Positions 1 to 8,526 of a DNA stretch of 64,000 nt are shown here, in pieces. The position numbers and the translations under genes are program-made. How positions within the stretch are numbered: position 1 is the first letter of the stretch; every line of letters starts with the position of its first letter. Source of the stretch: Streptantibioticus ferralitis (GTDB taxonomy: Bacteria; Actinomycetota; Actinomycetes; Streptomycetales; Streptomycetaceae); contig NZ_JARHTQ010000001.1 of the NCBI RefSeq assembly GCF_029223525.1, positions 372,001 to 436,000 on the forward strand, given 5' to 3'. The notes under the pieces were generated by a model, which was not told where the DNA came from, searched no databases, and was given only the letters and a program-made list of their open reading frames with translations.

Positions 1-207
1 CGGCCAGGCCACGACATGGCCGACGCCCGGCGGGATCTCCTGGTCGCAACCGGGGCAACGGTAGGTCTTGCCGACGCTCCCCGCGACCGGGCGCATCACC
101 CACTCCTCGCCCTGCCAACTCTCGGTGCGTTCAAGGCCGTGCCGGTCGCCCTCCGGCCGCGGATCGAGCTTGTCGGCCCGGTACGGGCGATTTCGGCGCG
201 GCGACAC
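1..207 (-). CDS. Conserved actinobacterial zinc-ribbon-like protein (C-terminus cut by window edge)
   Basis: Reading leftward from a GTG at 207, preceded by AGG about 8 nt upstream, gives 69 residues that run off the window. The visible part is basic at the N-terminus (SPRRNRPYRADK), followed by a segment ending in YRCPGCDQEIPPG. One CxxC knuckle is seen; a second metal-binding pair would be expected in the missing part. I recall this as a small conserved streptomycete protein, sometimes labelled ATP/GTP-binding without good reason; no nucleotide-binding motif is visible here. It is divergent from the downstream oxidoreductase gene. Function unknown. Confidence 0.7.
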   Translation of the reverse strand, partial: MSPRRNRPYRADKLDPRPEGDRHGLERTESWQGEEWVMRPVAGSVGKTYRCPGCDQEIPPGVGHVVAWP

Positions 208-412
208 GGGACACCTCACGGACAGGCGGCTTTCAACGGGTCCCCACCAGCGTACGCGGCACCGTCCCGCCCGGGTAACCAGCGGAATCCCGATCGACAC
301 CGGTCGGACAATCACGCAGTCACGAAATAACGGCGCTCACCCGTGCCTTCGGCACGTGTCGCGCGTTAATGCCACTGGGGAGCCTCGTCGGGCAGGGAAG
401 AGGTGAATCACA

Positions 413-1438
413 ATGCGCGTAGGGGTATTCGCGCTCTCGGCCCAGTTCCCGGGCCAGGGCCATCTGGAAGCGCTGCACCGCACGCTGCGGACCGCGGGTG
501 CCGCCGAAGCCGCCGGACTCGACGCCGTATGGCTGGCCGAACACCACTTCATGCCATACGGGGTGTGCCCACAAGCCGCCACGCTGGCCGCGATGCTGCT
601 GGGCCGTACCCGGCGGATCGGCGTCGGCACCGCGGTCAGCGTGCTGCCGACCGCACACCCGGTCACCCTCGGCGAGCAGGCGGCACTGCTGCATCTGACC
701 TCCGGCGGGCGGTTCACGCTGGGGATCGGTCGCGGCGGTCCATGGCAGGACCTGGAGGTCTTCGGCACCGGCGTCGGAGCGTACGAGGAGGGCTTCCCCG
801 AAGCACTTGACCTGCTGCTGCGCTGGCTGCGGGAACCGCGCGTCGGCGCGGACGGGCCGCGCTTCCGGTTCCGCGAGGTCCCGGTGGTGCCCCGCGCCGA
901 TGAGTTGGAGGAGTCATCGGGCCCGCCCGTGGTGATCGCCTGTACCTCGCCCGCGAGCGTGCGGCTCGCGGCGCAGCGGGGTCTGCCGATGCTGCTCGGC
1001 ATGCACTGCGGGGACGAGGAGAAGGCGGAGATGACCGCGCTGTGGCGCAACACCGCGCTGGCGCTGGGACGTTCACCCGAAGAGGTGGCACAGGTAGCGC
1101 ATGTCTCCGCCGGAGTCGTCCAGTTGGCGGACACCGAACGGGACGCCGTCGAGACGCTGAGCAAGGCGATGCCGGAGTGGCTGCGGCAGGGTCTGGCCGC
1201 TCATGTGACGGTGGACGGGCGGGTACGGCCGAAGCGTGACGCGGACGCGTACACGGAGTTGCTCTGCCGGCTGCACCCGGTGGGCACTCCCCGGCTGTGC
1301 GCCGACCGGCTCGCGGCGACCGCGGAGCGCACCGGAATCAGCCGTTTCGCGCTGCTCGCCGAGGGCTCCGGCGATCTGACCGGTACTGAGTTGAACGTCG
1401 CACGGCTGGGCAGTGAAGTGCTCCCGCTGCTGACGTAG
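413..1438 (+). CDS. LLM-class flavin-dependent oxidoreductase (luciferase-like monooxygenase)
   Basis: The 341-residue product has the bacterial luciferase-like TIM-barrel pattern: WLAEHHF at residues 40-46, then a run of the type SGGRFTLGIGRG near residue 95. Family members use reduced F420 or FMN to oxidise small substrates; the substrate here cannot be read from the sequence. The ATG at 413 follows GAGGTG by a good spacing. The gene ends inside a perfect 12-bp hairpin that contains its TAG stop and should terminate transcription towards the convergent gene at 1469-1861. F420 versus FMN use is undetermined. Confidence 0.85.
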   Translation: MRVGVFALSAQFPGQGHLEALHRTLRTAGAAEAAGLDAVWLAEHHFMPYGVCPQAATLAAMLLGRTRRIGVGTAVSVLPTAHPVTLGEQAALLHLTSGGRFTLGIGRGGPWQDLEVFGTGVGAYEEGFPEALDLLLRWLREPRVGADGPRFRFREVPVVPRADELEESSGPPVVIACTSPASVRLAAQRGLPMLLGMHCGDEEKAEMTALWRNTALALGRSPEEVAQVAHVSAGVVQLADTERDAVETLSKAMPEWLRQGLAAHVTVDGRVRPKRDADAYTELLCRLHPVGTPRLCADRLAATAERTGISRFALLAEGSGDLTGTELNVARLGSEVLPLLT

Positions 1439-1448
1439 CAGCGGGAGC
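1420..1448 (+). terminator. Bidirectional hairpin overlapping a stop codon
   Basis: GCTCCCGCTGCT and AGCAGCGGGAGC form a perfect 12-bp stem around a 5-nt loop (GACGT). The TAG stop of the flavin oxidoreductase gene (1436-1438) lies in the loop and right arm. It separates two convergent genes, so it probably serves both; there is no U-tract, as is common in streptomycetes. Confidence 0.75.
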
Positions 1449-1468
1449 GTCAAGAGTGCACAGGAGTC

Positions 1469-1861
1469 TCAGCAGTCCCTCAACTCCGGGGACTGGTTGA
1501 GCAGTTGTGCCCGCACCGAGGTGAAACGGGCATACGTCGGGTCGACGGAGGAGTCGAGCGGGAAGACGGCGACCCGATGGCAGTTCTGGAATGCGAGCCG
1601 GACCCCGAAGTGCCGCTGCAGAGCGCCTCGTATGGCGTCGCTGGCAAGCGCGCGCAGCAGCTGGCCACGCGCCTGCTCATCCGGCGGCGGAACCTGGTTG
1701 TCGGCGAACTCGCCGCCGTCCACCTTCAGTTGGGCCACCAGTGAGCTGATCATCTCCCATGCGAACGGCAGGGAGGTCCGGACGCAGTCGACGAATTGGG
1801 CTTCGTCGACCTCGCCTCGCTCGGCCTGTTCGAGGAGGGCCGGTGAGACGTCGAGCGACAT
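1469..1861 (-). CDS. Conserved streptomycete protein (SCO5389-type family)
   Basis: Starting at the ATG at 1861, with GAGAGGAG just upstream, the product is 130 residues. A longer in-frame extension upstream has no ribosome site and was not used. The sequence is mostly helical, acidic near the N-terminus ([20 protein letters not shown]) and ends NQSPELRDC, with no known catalytic motif. From memory this family is nearly invariant in Streptomyces and always near nucS. It is convergent with the flavin oxidoreductase gene and divergent from nucS. Function unknown. Confidence 0.8.
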   Translation of the reverse strand: MSLDVSPALLEQAERGEVDEAQFVDCVRTSLPFAWEMISSLVAQLKVDGGEFADNQVPPPDEQARGQLLRALASDAIRGALQRHFGVRLAFQNCHRVAVFPLDSSVDPTYARFTSVRAQLLNQSPELRDC

Positions 1862-2139
1862 GGGGTTCTCCTCTCGCGACCCCGCGCGGCGCACGGGGCC
1901 TAACGGGTGTCGGAGGGAAGCCGCCGAAAAATCTCCCGCACGGCGGACTCCCGCTACCCACCGTAGGGGGATCGGTACTGCCGCACCAGAAGCTTGCGCC
2001 CACAACCGGCCAACCTCGCATGCCCGCCCTGTCCCCGAATGCGCATCCTGTCGCCGGATCCGGAGCACCGGCCGCCGATGCCGCACGGCTGGAAGATCAG
2101 AATGCGCGCCAGGGGGAGGTTCGAGTAGCGTTGCGGACC

Positions 2140-2799
2140 GTGCGTCTCGTCATTGCTCGTTGCTCCGTGGACTACGCAGGTCGGCTTACCGCCCACCTGC
2201 CGTCGGCGCCGCGACTTCTGCTGATAAAAGCCGATGGCAGTGTGTCGATCCATGCGGATGACCGTGCCTACAAACCCCTCAACTGGATGTCGCCGCCGTG
2301 CACCCTCAAGGAGGGGGACGGCGTCTGGACAGTGGTCAACAAGGCGGGGGAACAGCTCATCATCACCTTGGAGGAGGTGCTGCACGACTCCTCCCACGAG
2401 TTGGGCGTAGACCCCGGCCTCATCAAGGACGGTGTGGAGGCACACCTCCAGGAACTCCTCGCCGACCGCATCGAAACCCTCGGCGAGGGCTGGACGCTTA
2501 TTCGGCGTGAATACCCCACGGCCATCGGCCCGGTCGACATCCTGTGCCGGGACGCCGACGGCGGAACGGTCGCGGTGGAGATCAAGCGGCGCGGCGAGAT
2601 CGACGGTGTGGAGCAGCTCACCCGCTATCTGGAACTGCTCAACCGCGATCCGCACCTGGCCCCGGTGAAGGGTGTCTTCGCCGCCCAGGAGATCAAGCCG
2701 CAGGCGCGGGTGCTCGCCACCGACCGCGGTATCTCCTGTGCCGTGCTCGACTACGACGGACTGCGCGGCATCGAGGACGACAAGCTGCGGCTGTTCTAG
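2140..2799 (+). CDS. nucS: Mismatch-specific endonuclease NucS/EndoMS
   Basis: NucS cleaves both strands at mismatches and substitutes for MutS/MutL in most actinobacteria. The 219-residue product has the N-terminal beta-sheet dimerisation domain ([15 protein letters not shown]...) and a C-terminal PD-(D/E)xK nuclease core with GPVDILCRD and [20 protein letters not shown]. Length and ends match the family. The GTG at 2140 gives the usual MRLVIARC start. A TTG at 2131 lies closer to GGGGGAGG (2112-2119) and would add three residues, so the exact start is open. The C-terminal DDKLRLF resembles the beta-clamp-binding tail of the family. A strong hairpin follows the gene. Confidence 0.93.
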   Translation: MRLVIARCSVDYAGRLTAHLPSAPRLLLIKADGSVSIHADDRAYKPLNWMSPPCTLKEGDGVWTVVNKAGEQLIITLEEVLHDSSHELGVDPGLIKDGVEAHLQELLADRIETLGEGWTLIRREYPTAIGPVDILCRDADGGTVAVEIKRRGEIDGVEQLTRYLELLNRDPHLAPVKGVFAAQEIKPQARVLATDRGISCAVLDYDGLRGIEDDKLRLF

Positions 2800-2812
2800 T
2801 CCCGCGGGTACG

Positions 2813-2847
2813 GAAGAGCCCCGGCGCACCATGCGCCGGGGCTCTTC
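2813..2847 (+). terminator. Strong intrinsic-type terminator after nucS
   Basis: A perfect 16-bp stem (GAAGAGCCCCGGCGCA with its complement) closes a 3-nt loop, CCA. It sits 14 nt after the nucS stop and before the stop of the convergent ATPase gene, so it can act on both transcripts. Confidence 0.9.
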
Positions 2848-2874
2848 TGTTGGCCGGGGGCCGCTGGACAGGCG

Positions 2875-5325
2875 CTAGGCGGCGCTGCCGCTGAGGGCTG
2901 TGCTGGGAGTCGTCGTCCCGCGGCCGGAACCGGACTCGCTGGGAGCCGCACCGCTGGCCGTGGTCGACGTCCCCGAGCTCGGGGTGATCGGGGGCTTGGA
3001 CGTCGGCGGAGGGGGCGGGGTGGAACTCTGCGACGGCGAGGATGACTTGGTGGGGGGCGGCGGCGGGGGCGTCTGGGACGTCGGAGGCTGCGAGCTCGGC
3101 GGCTGGGTCGGCCCGGTGCCGCTCGGAGTGGTCGCGCCGCCGTCCGGCGATCCGGTGGACGGTGTCCCGGGCGCCGGGCCGGTGGAGGCACGGTGGCCCG
3201 GGGAGCCGGGCTGTGCGGAGTGCCGCGGTGTGTGGCCCGCGGGCGTGGGCTGGCCGGCGGGGAGGTCGCCGTCGCCGCCGATGTCCTGCGTGGCCGATTC
3301 CGAGGGGTTGACGTTCATCGGCGTGTTCTGCGTGGCCTTGTGGTCGGACGTGGCGCCGAGCGTGACGACCGTGCCGAGTACCGCGGCGAGCACCGCTCCC
3401 GCGCCCGCCGCGATCAGGTTCCGGCGCGATCCGGCGAGCAGCGCGATGCGCCGACGCGGCGGGGCGGCCACCGGTTGCCGGGTGACGACGGTCGGGGCGG
3501 TCTGCTCTACGGGATGCGGCGGCCGTAGGGTCAGCGGGGACTGCGATGCCTCGCTACGGGAGATGGGGATCTCCTCGGCGGCCTGGGTACGCACCGGCGT
3601 CGGCCCGGCCGCCCGGTCGGTGACCAGTGCGAGGGTGCGGCGGCCGACGATGGTGCCCTGCCGGTCGGCGAGCACGCCGCGCATGCCGATGGACGCCTCC
3701 AGCTCGGTGCGCGCCCGGTCCAGATTGCCGGTGCACAGCGCGAGGACGCCCAACTCGTGGTGGAAGTAGGCCTCTTCACCGACCTCACCGGCGAGTCGTG
3801 CGGCCTCCTGCCCGACCCGCAGCGCGCGCTCCCACGCGCTCCAGTTCAGCGCGGCGGCGAACGCCGGGGCGGCGGTGTGCGCCAGCAGCACCGCGGAGCT
3901 CGGGTGGCCGCCGTCGCGGCTGGCGGACATCGCGGCCAGGATGGCGTCCGCCTCGTCGGCGACCCGCTCCGCGTCGACCGACGGATGCCCGGCCCACCAT
4001 GCGTAGTGCTGGGCGGGCGCCTGCGCCCGTTCCCGCTGCCCGGCGTCGCCCGCCGCGGTGAGCTGCTGGAGCACCCCGGCGGCGAGCCGGAAGTGCGAGG
4101 CGACCGGAGTGGCCAGACCGCAGGCGACGAGTTCGGCGAGCGCGGAGTCGGCGTGTGTGTCACCGACCAGCGCGGGCAGATGCGACTGGTGGGGGCACTC
4201 ACCGCCGAGCGCGATGGCGAAGGACAGTACCTCGCTGGCGTTCGAGCTCAGCCGGGAGGCGAGCAGTTGGGCCGGGGCGGCGCTCTCCGCCAGTGACGGC
4301 AGTGGGGCTCGGCCGGGCACCGCGTCGGGATCGAACGGGTTGTCATCCACCTGGTCGTCGGACTGGTCCGCGCGCTGCCGCAGGGCGGCACGCTGCCGCA
4401 GCAGCGCTCCGGCCTGGACGAAGCGCAGCGGCAGGCCCTCGGACTCGAACCACAGGTCCGCCGCCCAGGCGCCCTCATCCTCGGTGAGCGGGCGTTCGAC
4501 GGCCCGCTCCAGCAGCTCCACACAGGCGGCCTTGGACAGGCCGGGGAGGAAGACCTCCTCGATCTGCGAGTCGGCGGAAGGGGCGGCGACCTCGGGGGTG
4601 GCGGAGATCAGGAAGGCGCATTCGGGCGCCGAGCCGAGGAGTTCCTCAAGGGCCGCGCCACCGAAGTCGATGTCGTCCAGGACGACGACGGCGCCGATGT
4701 CGCCCGCGAGTTCCCGCAGCCACGCCCGGTCGGGGAGGTGGTGGTTGGCGCGGTACACGGCCGCGTAGAGGTCGTGCAGCAGATCGCCGGGGGTACGGCG
4801 GTAGCCGGAAAGGCGTATGACGCCGTCGGGCGCCAGGCCGACACACCGGTCGGCTATGGCGGCGAGCAGTGCGGTGCGGCCGCAGCCCGAGGGCCCGGTG
4901 ACCCGTACCGAGCGGCCTCGGCCGAGCAGCCGTACCAGCCGCTCGCTCTCCTCCGACCGCTCCAGCAGCGGCGGTTCCGGCGCCGACGGACCGGCGGACG
5001 CCACCGGCCGGGCGGCGCGGTCGCGGGCCGCGCGCTCCTCGGGGGTGCGCCGGACCGCCGTGGGTATCCGGTCCGGCGGGCAGAGGACGACCTCGCTGCC
5101 GTCTATGGGGTTGACGGTGAGCAGGTAGTCGCCCGCCACGAGCTGGGCGACGCGGGCGGTGCCAGGACCGTTCCCCGCGCCGGGCTGCGCTCCGGCTGAC
5201 TCCCGCGACGGACGTGGTGGTCGCCGGGTCGACAGGGTGTCCTCACCGCCCGCCACCGGGTGGTCCCCGGGCATTGGCGATCCGAAGGCGTCATGGTCCT
5301 CGGGTCCACGGCTTTGTGGGTCCAT
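2875..5325 (-). CDS. Membrane-anchored STAND/AAA-like ATPase with Pro/Ser/Thr-rich C-terminal tail
   Basis: From the ATG at 5325 (GGAG seven bases upstream) the product is 816 residues. A low-complexity N-terminus precedes a P-loop ATPase region with GPSGCGRT at 144-151 and VVVLDD at 213-218, then helical repeats as in STAND regulators. One hydrophobic segment near 638-660 is followed by about 155 residues rich in Pro, Ser and Thr, presumably outside the cell. The Walker A lysine is replaced by Arg150, so hydrolysis may be weak or absent. There is no DNA-binding domain. It lies downstream of the STAS gene on the same strand, which may hint at a stress-signalling link, but that is inference. 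Function unknown. Confidence 0.8.
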   Translation of the reverse strand: MDPQSRGPEDHDAFGSPMPGDHPVAGGEDTLSTRRPPRPSRESAGAQPGAGNGPGTARVAQLVAGDYLLTVNPIDGSEVVLCPPDRIPTAVRRTPEERAARDRAARPVASAGPSAPEPPLLERSEESERLVRLLGRGRSVRVTGPSGCGRTALLAAIADRCVGLAPDGVIRLSGYRRTPGDLLHDLYAAVYRANHHLPDRAWLRELAGDIGAVVVLDDIDFGGAALEELLGSAPECAFLISATPEVAAPSADSQIEEVFLPGLSKAACVELLERAVERPLTEDEGAWAADLWFESEGLPLRFVQAGALLRQRAALRQRADQSDDQVDDNPFDPDAVPGRAPLPSLAESAAPAQLLASRLSSNASEVLSFAIALGGECPHQSHLPALVGDTHADSALAELVACGLATPVASHFRLAAGVLQQLTAAGDAGQRERAQAPAQHYAWWAGHPSVDAERVADEADAILAAMSASRDGGHPSSAVLLAHTAAPAFAAALNWSAWERALRVGQEAARLAGEVGEEAYFHHELGVLALCTGNLDRARTELEASIGMRGVLADRQGTIVGRRTLALVTDRAAGPTPVRTQAAEEIPISRSEASQSPLTLRPPHPVEQTAPTVVTRQPVAAPPRRRIALLAGSRRNLIAAGAGAVLAAVLGTVVTLGATSDHKATQNTPMNVNPSESATQDIGGDGDLPAGQPTPAGHTPRHSAQPGSPGHRASTGPAPGTPSTGSPDGGATTPSGTGPTQPPSSQPPTSQTPPPPPPTKSSSPSQSSTPPPPPTSKPPITPSSGTSTTASGAAPSESGSGRGTTTPSTALSGSAA

Positions 5326-5350
5326 CGTCTCCGCCCCCCAGAGCGATTCG

Positions 5351-5381
5351 CGTACGGGATGTCGTACCGGAAGCCCGTACG
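5351..5381 (-). promoter_or_regulatory. Inverted repeat in the leader of the STAND-like ATPase gene
   Basis: CGTACGGG (5351-5358) and CCCGTACG (5374-5381) are perfect 8-bp arms around 15 nt, some 26-56 bp before the start at 5325. A second hairpin, CGGCGTGCC/GGCACGCCG, lies further upstream. These could be operator or mRNA structure; no regulator is identifiable. Confidence 0.4.
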
Positions 5382-5444
5382 TCCGAACTTGGGACCGGCC
5401 CGGTTGCCTTGCAACGGCGTGCCGGGCGGCACGCCGGGAACCGA

Positions 5445-5473
5445 ACCCTACTGTGTTCTCCCAGGGACTGTTA
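5445..5473 (-). promoter_or_regulatory. Candidate promoter for the STAND-like ATPase gene
   Basis: Read on the minus strand, TAACAG, a 17-nt spacer, then TAGGGT. The -10 fits TAnnnT well; the -35 is poor. It would give a leader of about 110 nt. Confidence 0.35.
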
Positions 5474-5570
5474 CACCAGCGCCGGCACCGCGGGCCCCGG
5501 CCCCCCGGCCCGCACAGTATGGCCGCACAGCCGGGACGGCAGGCCCTGGGCGGCCCGCCCGTCCGCGGCA

Positions 5571-5894
5571 CTAGGGGCGCGTCGACGGGTCCGCCGTGAG
5601 CCCCCGCTCGATGGTGAGGATGCGGTGCAGTCGCGTCGCCACCAGCAGCCGTTCCATCTGCGGGGGCACACCGCGCAGCACCAGCCGTCGGTTCGCCCGT
5701 CCGGCGCGCCGGTGTGCCCCCATGATCACGCCAAGGCCCGTGGCATCCCACGAGTCCAGTTCGGTCAGATCCAGCACCAGGTCACCTTGGCCGGAGTCGA
5801 CAGCGGAATGCAGGACGGTACGGGCGTCCGCCGCGCTCCGGACATCGAGGCGGCCCCCGACGCTGAGCTGGGCGTGGTCGCCCCAGATGTGCAT
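5571..5894 (-). CDS. STAS-domain anti-sigma factor antagonist
   Basis: The ATG at 5894, preceded by GGGAG seven bases upstream, gives 107 residues spanning one STAS domain, which is the SpoIIAA/RsbV fold. Such proteins bind anti-sigma kinases in partner-switching systems and release the sigma factor when dephosphorylated. The switch region reads DSWDATGLGVIM, so the phosphorylatable position is Thr52 rather than the common Ser. An in-frame upstream extension lacks a ribosome site. No anti-sigma kinase or sigma gene is next to it, so the partner is encoded elsewhere. Confidence 0.85.
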   Translation of the reverse strand: MHIWGDHAQLSVGGRLDVRSAADARTVLHSAVDSGQGDLVLDLTELDSWDATGLGVIMGAHRRAGRANRRLVLRGVPPQMERLLVATRLHRILTIERGLTADPSTRP

Positions 5895-6083
5895 GCTCGC
5901 TCCCAAGGTGTGTGGATCCCCGTTGTCCGTGCCGATCGTCTCTCCAGTCTCACCGCAACTGACGATTCGTCGCATCCAAGGGTTGCCGTCCGTGAGCGAA
6001 CCGATACCGAATTCACTCTTCGGGGTGAAGGCGTAGGCCGCGACGCGGTCGCCCGCGCTGGTACTGGCGCGCCGTCCGCCGCT

Positions 6084-6932
6084 TCAGTAGCGGTAGAAGC
6101 CCTGGCCGCTCTTGCGACCGATGTCGCCCGCGTCAACCATGCGCCGCATCAGCTCCGGCGGGGCGAACTTCTCGTCCTGCGACTCGGTGTAGATGTTGCT
6201 GGTGGCGTGCAGCAGGATGTCGACACCGGTGAGGTCGGTGGTGGCCAGCGGACCCATGGCGTGTCCGAAGCCGAGCTTGCAGGCGGTGTCGATGTCCTCG
6301 GCCGAGGCGACGCCGGACTCGTAGAGCTTGACGGCCTCCACCACGAGGGCGGAGATCAGCCGGGTGGTGACGAAGCCCGCGACATCGCGGTTGACGACGA
6401 TGCAGGTCTTGCCGATCTCCTCGGCGAAGGTCCGGGCGGCGGCCAGCGTCTCGTCACTGGTCTTGTAGCCGCGGACCAGCTCGCACAGCTGCATCATCGG
6501 CACCGGCGAGAAGAAGTGCGTGCCGACCACCCGCTCCGGCCGCTCGGTCACCGCGGCGATCTTGGTGATCGGAATGGCCGAGGTGTTGGAGGCGAGGATC
6601 GCCTCCTCGCGGACGATCTTGTCGAGGGCGCGGAAGATGTCCTGCTTGACCTCGATCTTCTCGAAGACCGCCTCGACGACGATGTCGGCGTCGGCGACCG
6701 CGTCGAGGTCGGTGGTCGTGGTGATGCGGCCGAGCGCGGCCTCGGCGGTGGCGGCGTCCAGCTTGCCCTTGGCGACGAACTTCTCGTACGACGCCTGGAT
6801 GCCGCCCTTGCCCCGGGCCAGTGCCTCGTCGGTGACATCACGCAGCACGACCTCGTAGCCCGCCTGGGCCGATACCTGTGCGATGCCGGAGCCCATCAGA
6901 CCGGCTCCGATGACGGCGAGCTTCTTCGCCAC
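6084..6932 (-). CDS. 3-hydroxybutyryl-CoA (3-hydroxyacyl-CoA) dehydrogenase
   Basis: Soluble 282-residue NAD(P)-dependent dehydrogenase that interconverts acetoacetyl-CoA and 3-hydroxybutyryl-CoA, in fatty-acid/butyryl-CoA or ethylmalonyl-CoA metabolism. The Rossmann motif GAGLMGSGIAQ is at 9-19, SNTS at 115-118, and the catalytic His in VVGTHFFSP at 139. The full 3HCDH N and C domains are present at the usual length. The start is a GTG at 6932 with AGGGG eight bases upstream. It stands alone next to a TetR gene on the same strand; the 81-bp gap contains GGACGT/ACGTCC inverted arms. Confidence 0.93.
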   Translation of the reverse strand: MAKKLAVIGAGLMGSGIAQVSAQAGYEVVLRDVTDEALARGKGGIQASYEKFVAKGKLDAATAEAALGRITTTTDLDAVADADIVVEAVFEKIEVKQDIFRALDKIVREEAILASNTSAIPITKIAAVTERPERVVGTHFFSPVPMMQLCELVRGYKTSDETLAAARTFAEEIGKTCIVVNRDVAGFVTTRLISALVVEAVKLYESGVASAEDIDTACKLGFGHAMGPLATTDLTGVDILLHATSNIYTESQDEKFAPPELMRRMVDAGDIGRKSGQGFYRY

Positions 6933-7013
6933 GACACACCCCTCTATTGGACGTCTTTGGGCGGACCTTAACGTCCGTTCACCACTGCGCGCAGTATGAA
7001 GAGGCTCGCGTCA

Positions 7014-7655
7014 CTATGTGTTCTTCGCCGCATAGTTGAGAACCCGCTCGCCCAACAGGTCCTCCATCTCGTCGAGGAGGTCGAGTGCCTCCCTGGAGAC
7101 CTCCGCGGGCTTGCGGCCCGCCACCATCTCGCGGCCGACGTATCCCATGAGCGTGGTCTGCAACCAGGCGAGTTGGGAGCCGACAAGGAGCGGCAGCGGA
7201 TCGTCGGGGGCGGCCGCCATCTCCTCACGCAGGGTCCGCTCGACGGATTCGACGACCTCCTGCTGCAGGTACCACAGGCGCGCCTTGAGGGCGTGTGATT
7301 CCTCGATGACGCGCATGAAGCGGTCATATCCATCGAACAGCCCAACGGACGGCGACACTTCCTCCACCTGTCCGCGCAGCTCGCGCAGTACGGCCGCGGC
7401 GGCCGACTCCCCCTTGCCGCGGCCTCGCACATACCGGGGAAGGCGGTCGATCACGCCCTGGCTCCGATCGAAGAAGAGGTCCTCCTTCGCGGGGAAGTAG
7501 TTGTACACGGTGTTGACGGAGACATCGGCGGCGGCGGCGATCTCCGCGATGGTCACCGCGTCGAACCCGCGCCCCAGGAACAGCCCGGTCGCGATGTCCG
7601 AGATGTTCTGCCGGGTCCGCCGCTTCTTCCGCTCCCTGAGCCCCTCTTCCGCCAT
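7014..7655 (-). CDS. TetR-family regulator of the adjacent ABC exporter
   Basis: The 213-residue protein has a basic N-terminus and a canonical TetR helix-turn-helix (VTIAEIAAAADVSVNTVYNYF, about residues 34-54); the rest is a helical ligand-binding/dimer domain. The ATG at 7655 follows GGGGG. It is divergently transcribed from an ABC exporter, and the shared 79-bp gap carries a near-perfect AT-rich inverted repeat. This is the standard layout of a local drug-responsive repressor controlling its own gene and the pump. Ligand unknown. Confidence 0.9.
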   Translation of the reverse strand: MAEEGLRERKKRRTRQNISDIATGLFLGRGFDAVTIAEIAAAADVSVNTVYNYFPAKEDLFFDRSQGVIDRLPRYVRGRGKGESAAAAVLRELRGQVEEVSPSVGLFDGYDRFMRVIEESHALKARLWYLQQEVVESVERTLREEMAAAPDDPLPLLVGSQLAWLQTTLMGYVGREMVAGRKPAEVSREALDLLDEMEDLLGERVLNYAAKNT

Positions 7656-7685
7656 GCCCCCATCCTAGCTTTGCTGGGGCTGATG

Positions 7686-7710
7686 AAATTTTGGAGGCAT
7701 TGCAAAATTT
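7686..7710. promoter_or_regulatory. Putative TetR operator (AAATTTTG-N9-CAAAATTT)
   Basis: Perfect 8-bp arms separated by 9 nt, strikingly AT-rich for this genome and placed midway between the divergent tetR and ABC genes. The right arm overlaps a -35-like TTGCAA (7700-7705); an 18-nt spacer leads to TTTCTT (7724-7729), directly before the ATG at 7735, so bound repressor would cover the exporter promoter. Confidence 0.7.
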
Positions 7711-7734
7711 AAGAGACCCTGCTTTTCTTGCGCC

Positions 7735-8517
7735 ATGGCAGTCATCAGTACGTCCGGGCTCGCCCGGACCTTCCAGACCAGGAGCGGCCCGGTCCAGGCC
7801 GTACGCGGCATCGACCTCACCGTGCAGGCCGGCGAGATCCTGGGCTTCCTCGGCCCCAACGGCGCCGGAAAGACCACCACCTTGCGGATGCTCACCACGC
7901 TGCTCGCGCCGACCGGTGGAGCCGCCACCGTGGCGGGCTGCGACCTCGTCCGCGATCCGGCCGGGGTACGGCAGAAGACCGGGTATGTCGCCCAGTCAGG
8001 CGGCGTCGACCCGAGCATCTCCGTACGGGAGGAACTGGTCACCCAGGGACGGCTCTACCGGCTGTCCAAGGCCGAAGCCGAGGCGCGCGCCGAGGAGTTG
8101 GCCCGCGAGCTCGACCTGACCGAACTTCTGGAGCGCAAGTGCGCCGCATTGTCCGGCGGACAGCGGCGGCGGCTGGACATCGCCATGGGCCTCGCCCACC
8201 GGCCCGCGGTGCTCTTCCTGGACGAGCCGACCACCGGACTCGACCCGGGCAGCCGCTCCGACCTGTGGGACCTGGTCCGGCTCATCCGCGCGCAGTGGGG
8301 CACCACCGTCTTCCTCACCACGCACTACCTGGACGAGGCCGACGCGCTCTCCGACCGACTGGTCATCGTCGACCAGGGCCGGATCGTCGCGGACGGCACC
8401 CCGATCGCCCTCAAGAGGCGATACGCGGGCTCGCCCGACGCGACCTTGCAGGACACCTTCCTCGCCATCACCGGGCGCGGGGTCACGCCCCAGGACGCCA
8501 CCCCCGTCGCCGTCTAG
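7735..8517 (+). CDS. ABC transporter ATP-binding protein (DrrA-type exporter)
   Basis: A 260-residue ATPase subunit of an ABC-2 type multidrug/antibiotic exporter. Walker A GPNGAGKT is at 40-47, the Q-loop at YVAQ (84-87), signature LSGGQ at 139-143 and Walker B VLFLDEP at 159-165, followed by the D- and H-loops. It is shorter than DrrA (about 330 residues) because the C-terminal extension is reduced. No Shine-Dalgarno site precedes the ATG and the promoter-like hexamers end five bases before it, suggesting a leaderless mRNA. The permease gene follows after 9 bp. Confidence 0.92.
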   Translation: MAVISTSGLARTFQTRSGPVQAVRGIDLTVQAGEILGFLGPNGAGKTTTLRMLTTLLAPTGGAATVAGCDLVRDPAGVRQKTGYVAQSGGVDPSISVREELVTQGRLYRLSKAEAEARAEELARELDLTELLERKCAALSGGQRRRLDIAMGLAHRPAVLFLDEPTTGLDPGSRSDLWDLVRLIRAQWGTTVFLTTHYLDEADALSDRLVIVDQGRIVADGTPIALKRRYAGSPDATLQDTFLAITGRGVTPQDATPVAV

Positions 8518-8526
8518 GAGCCCTCG

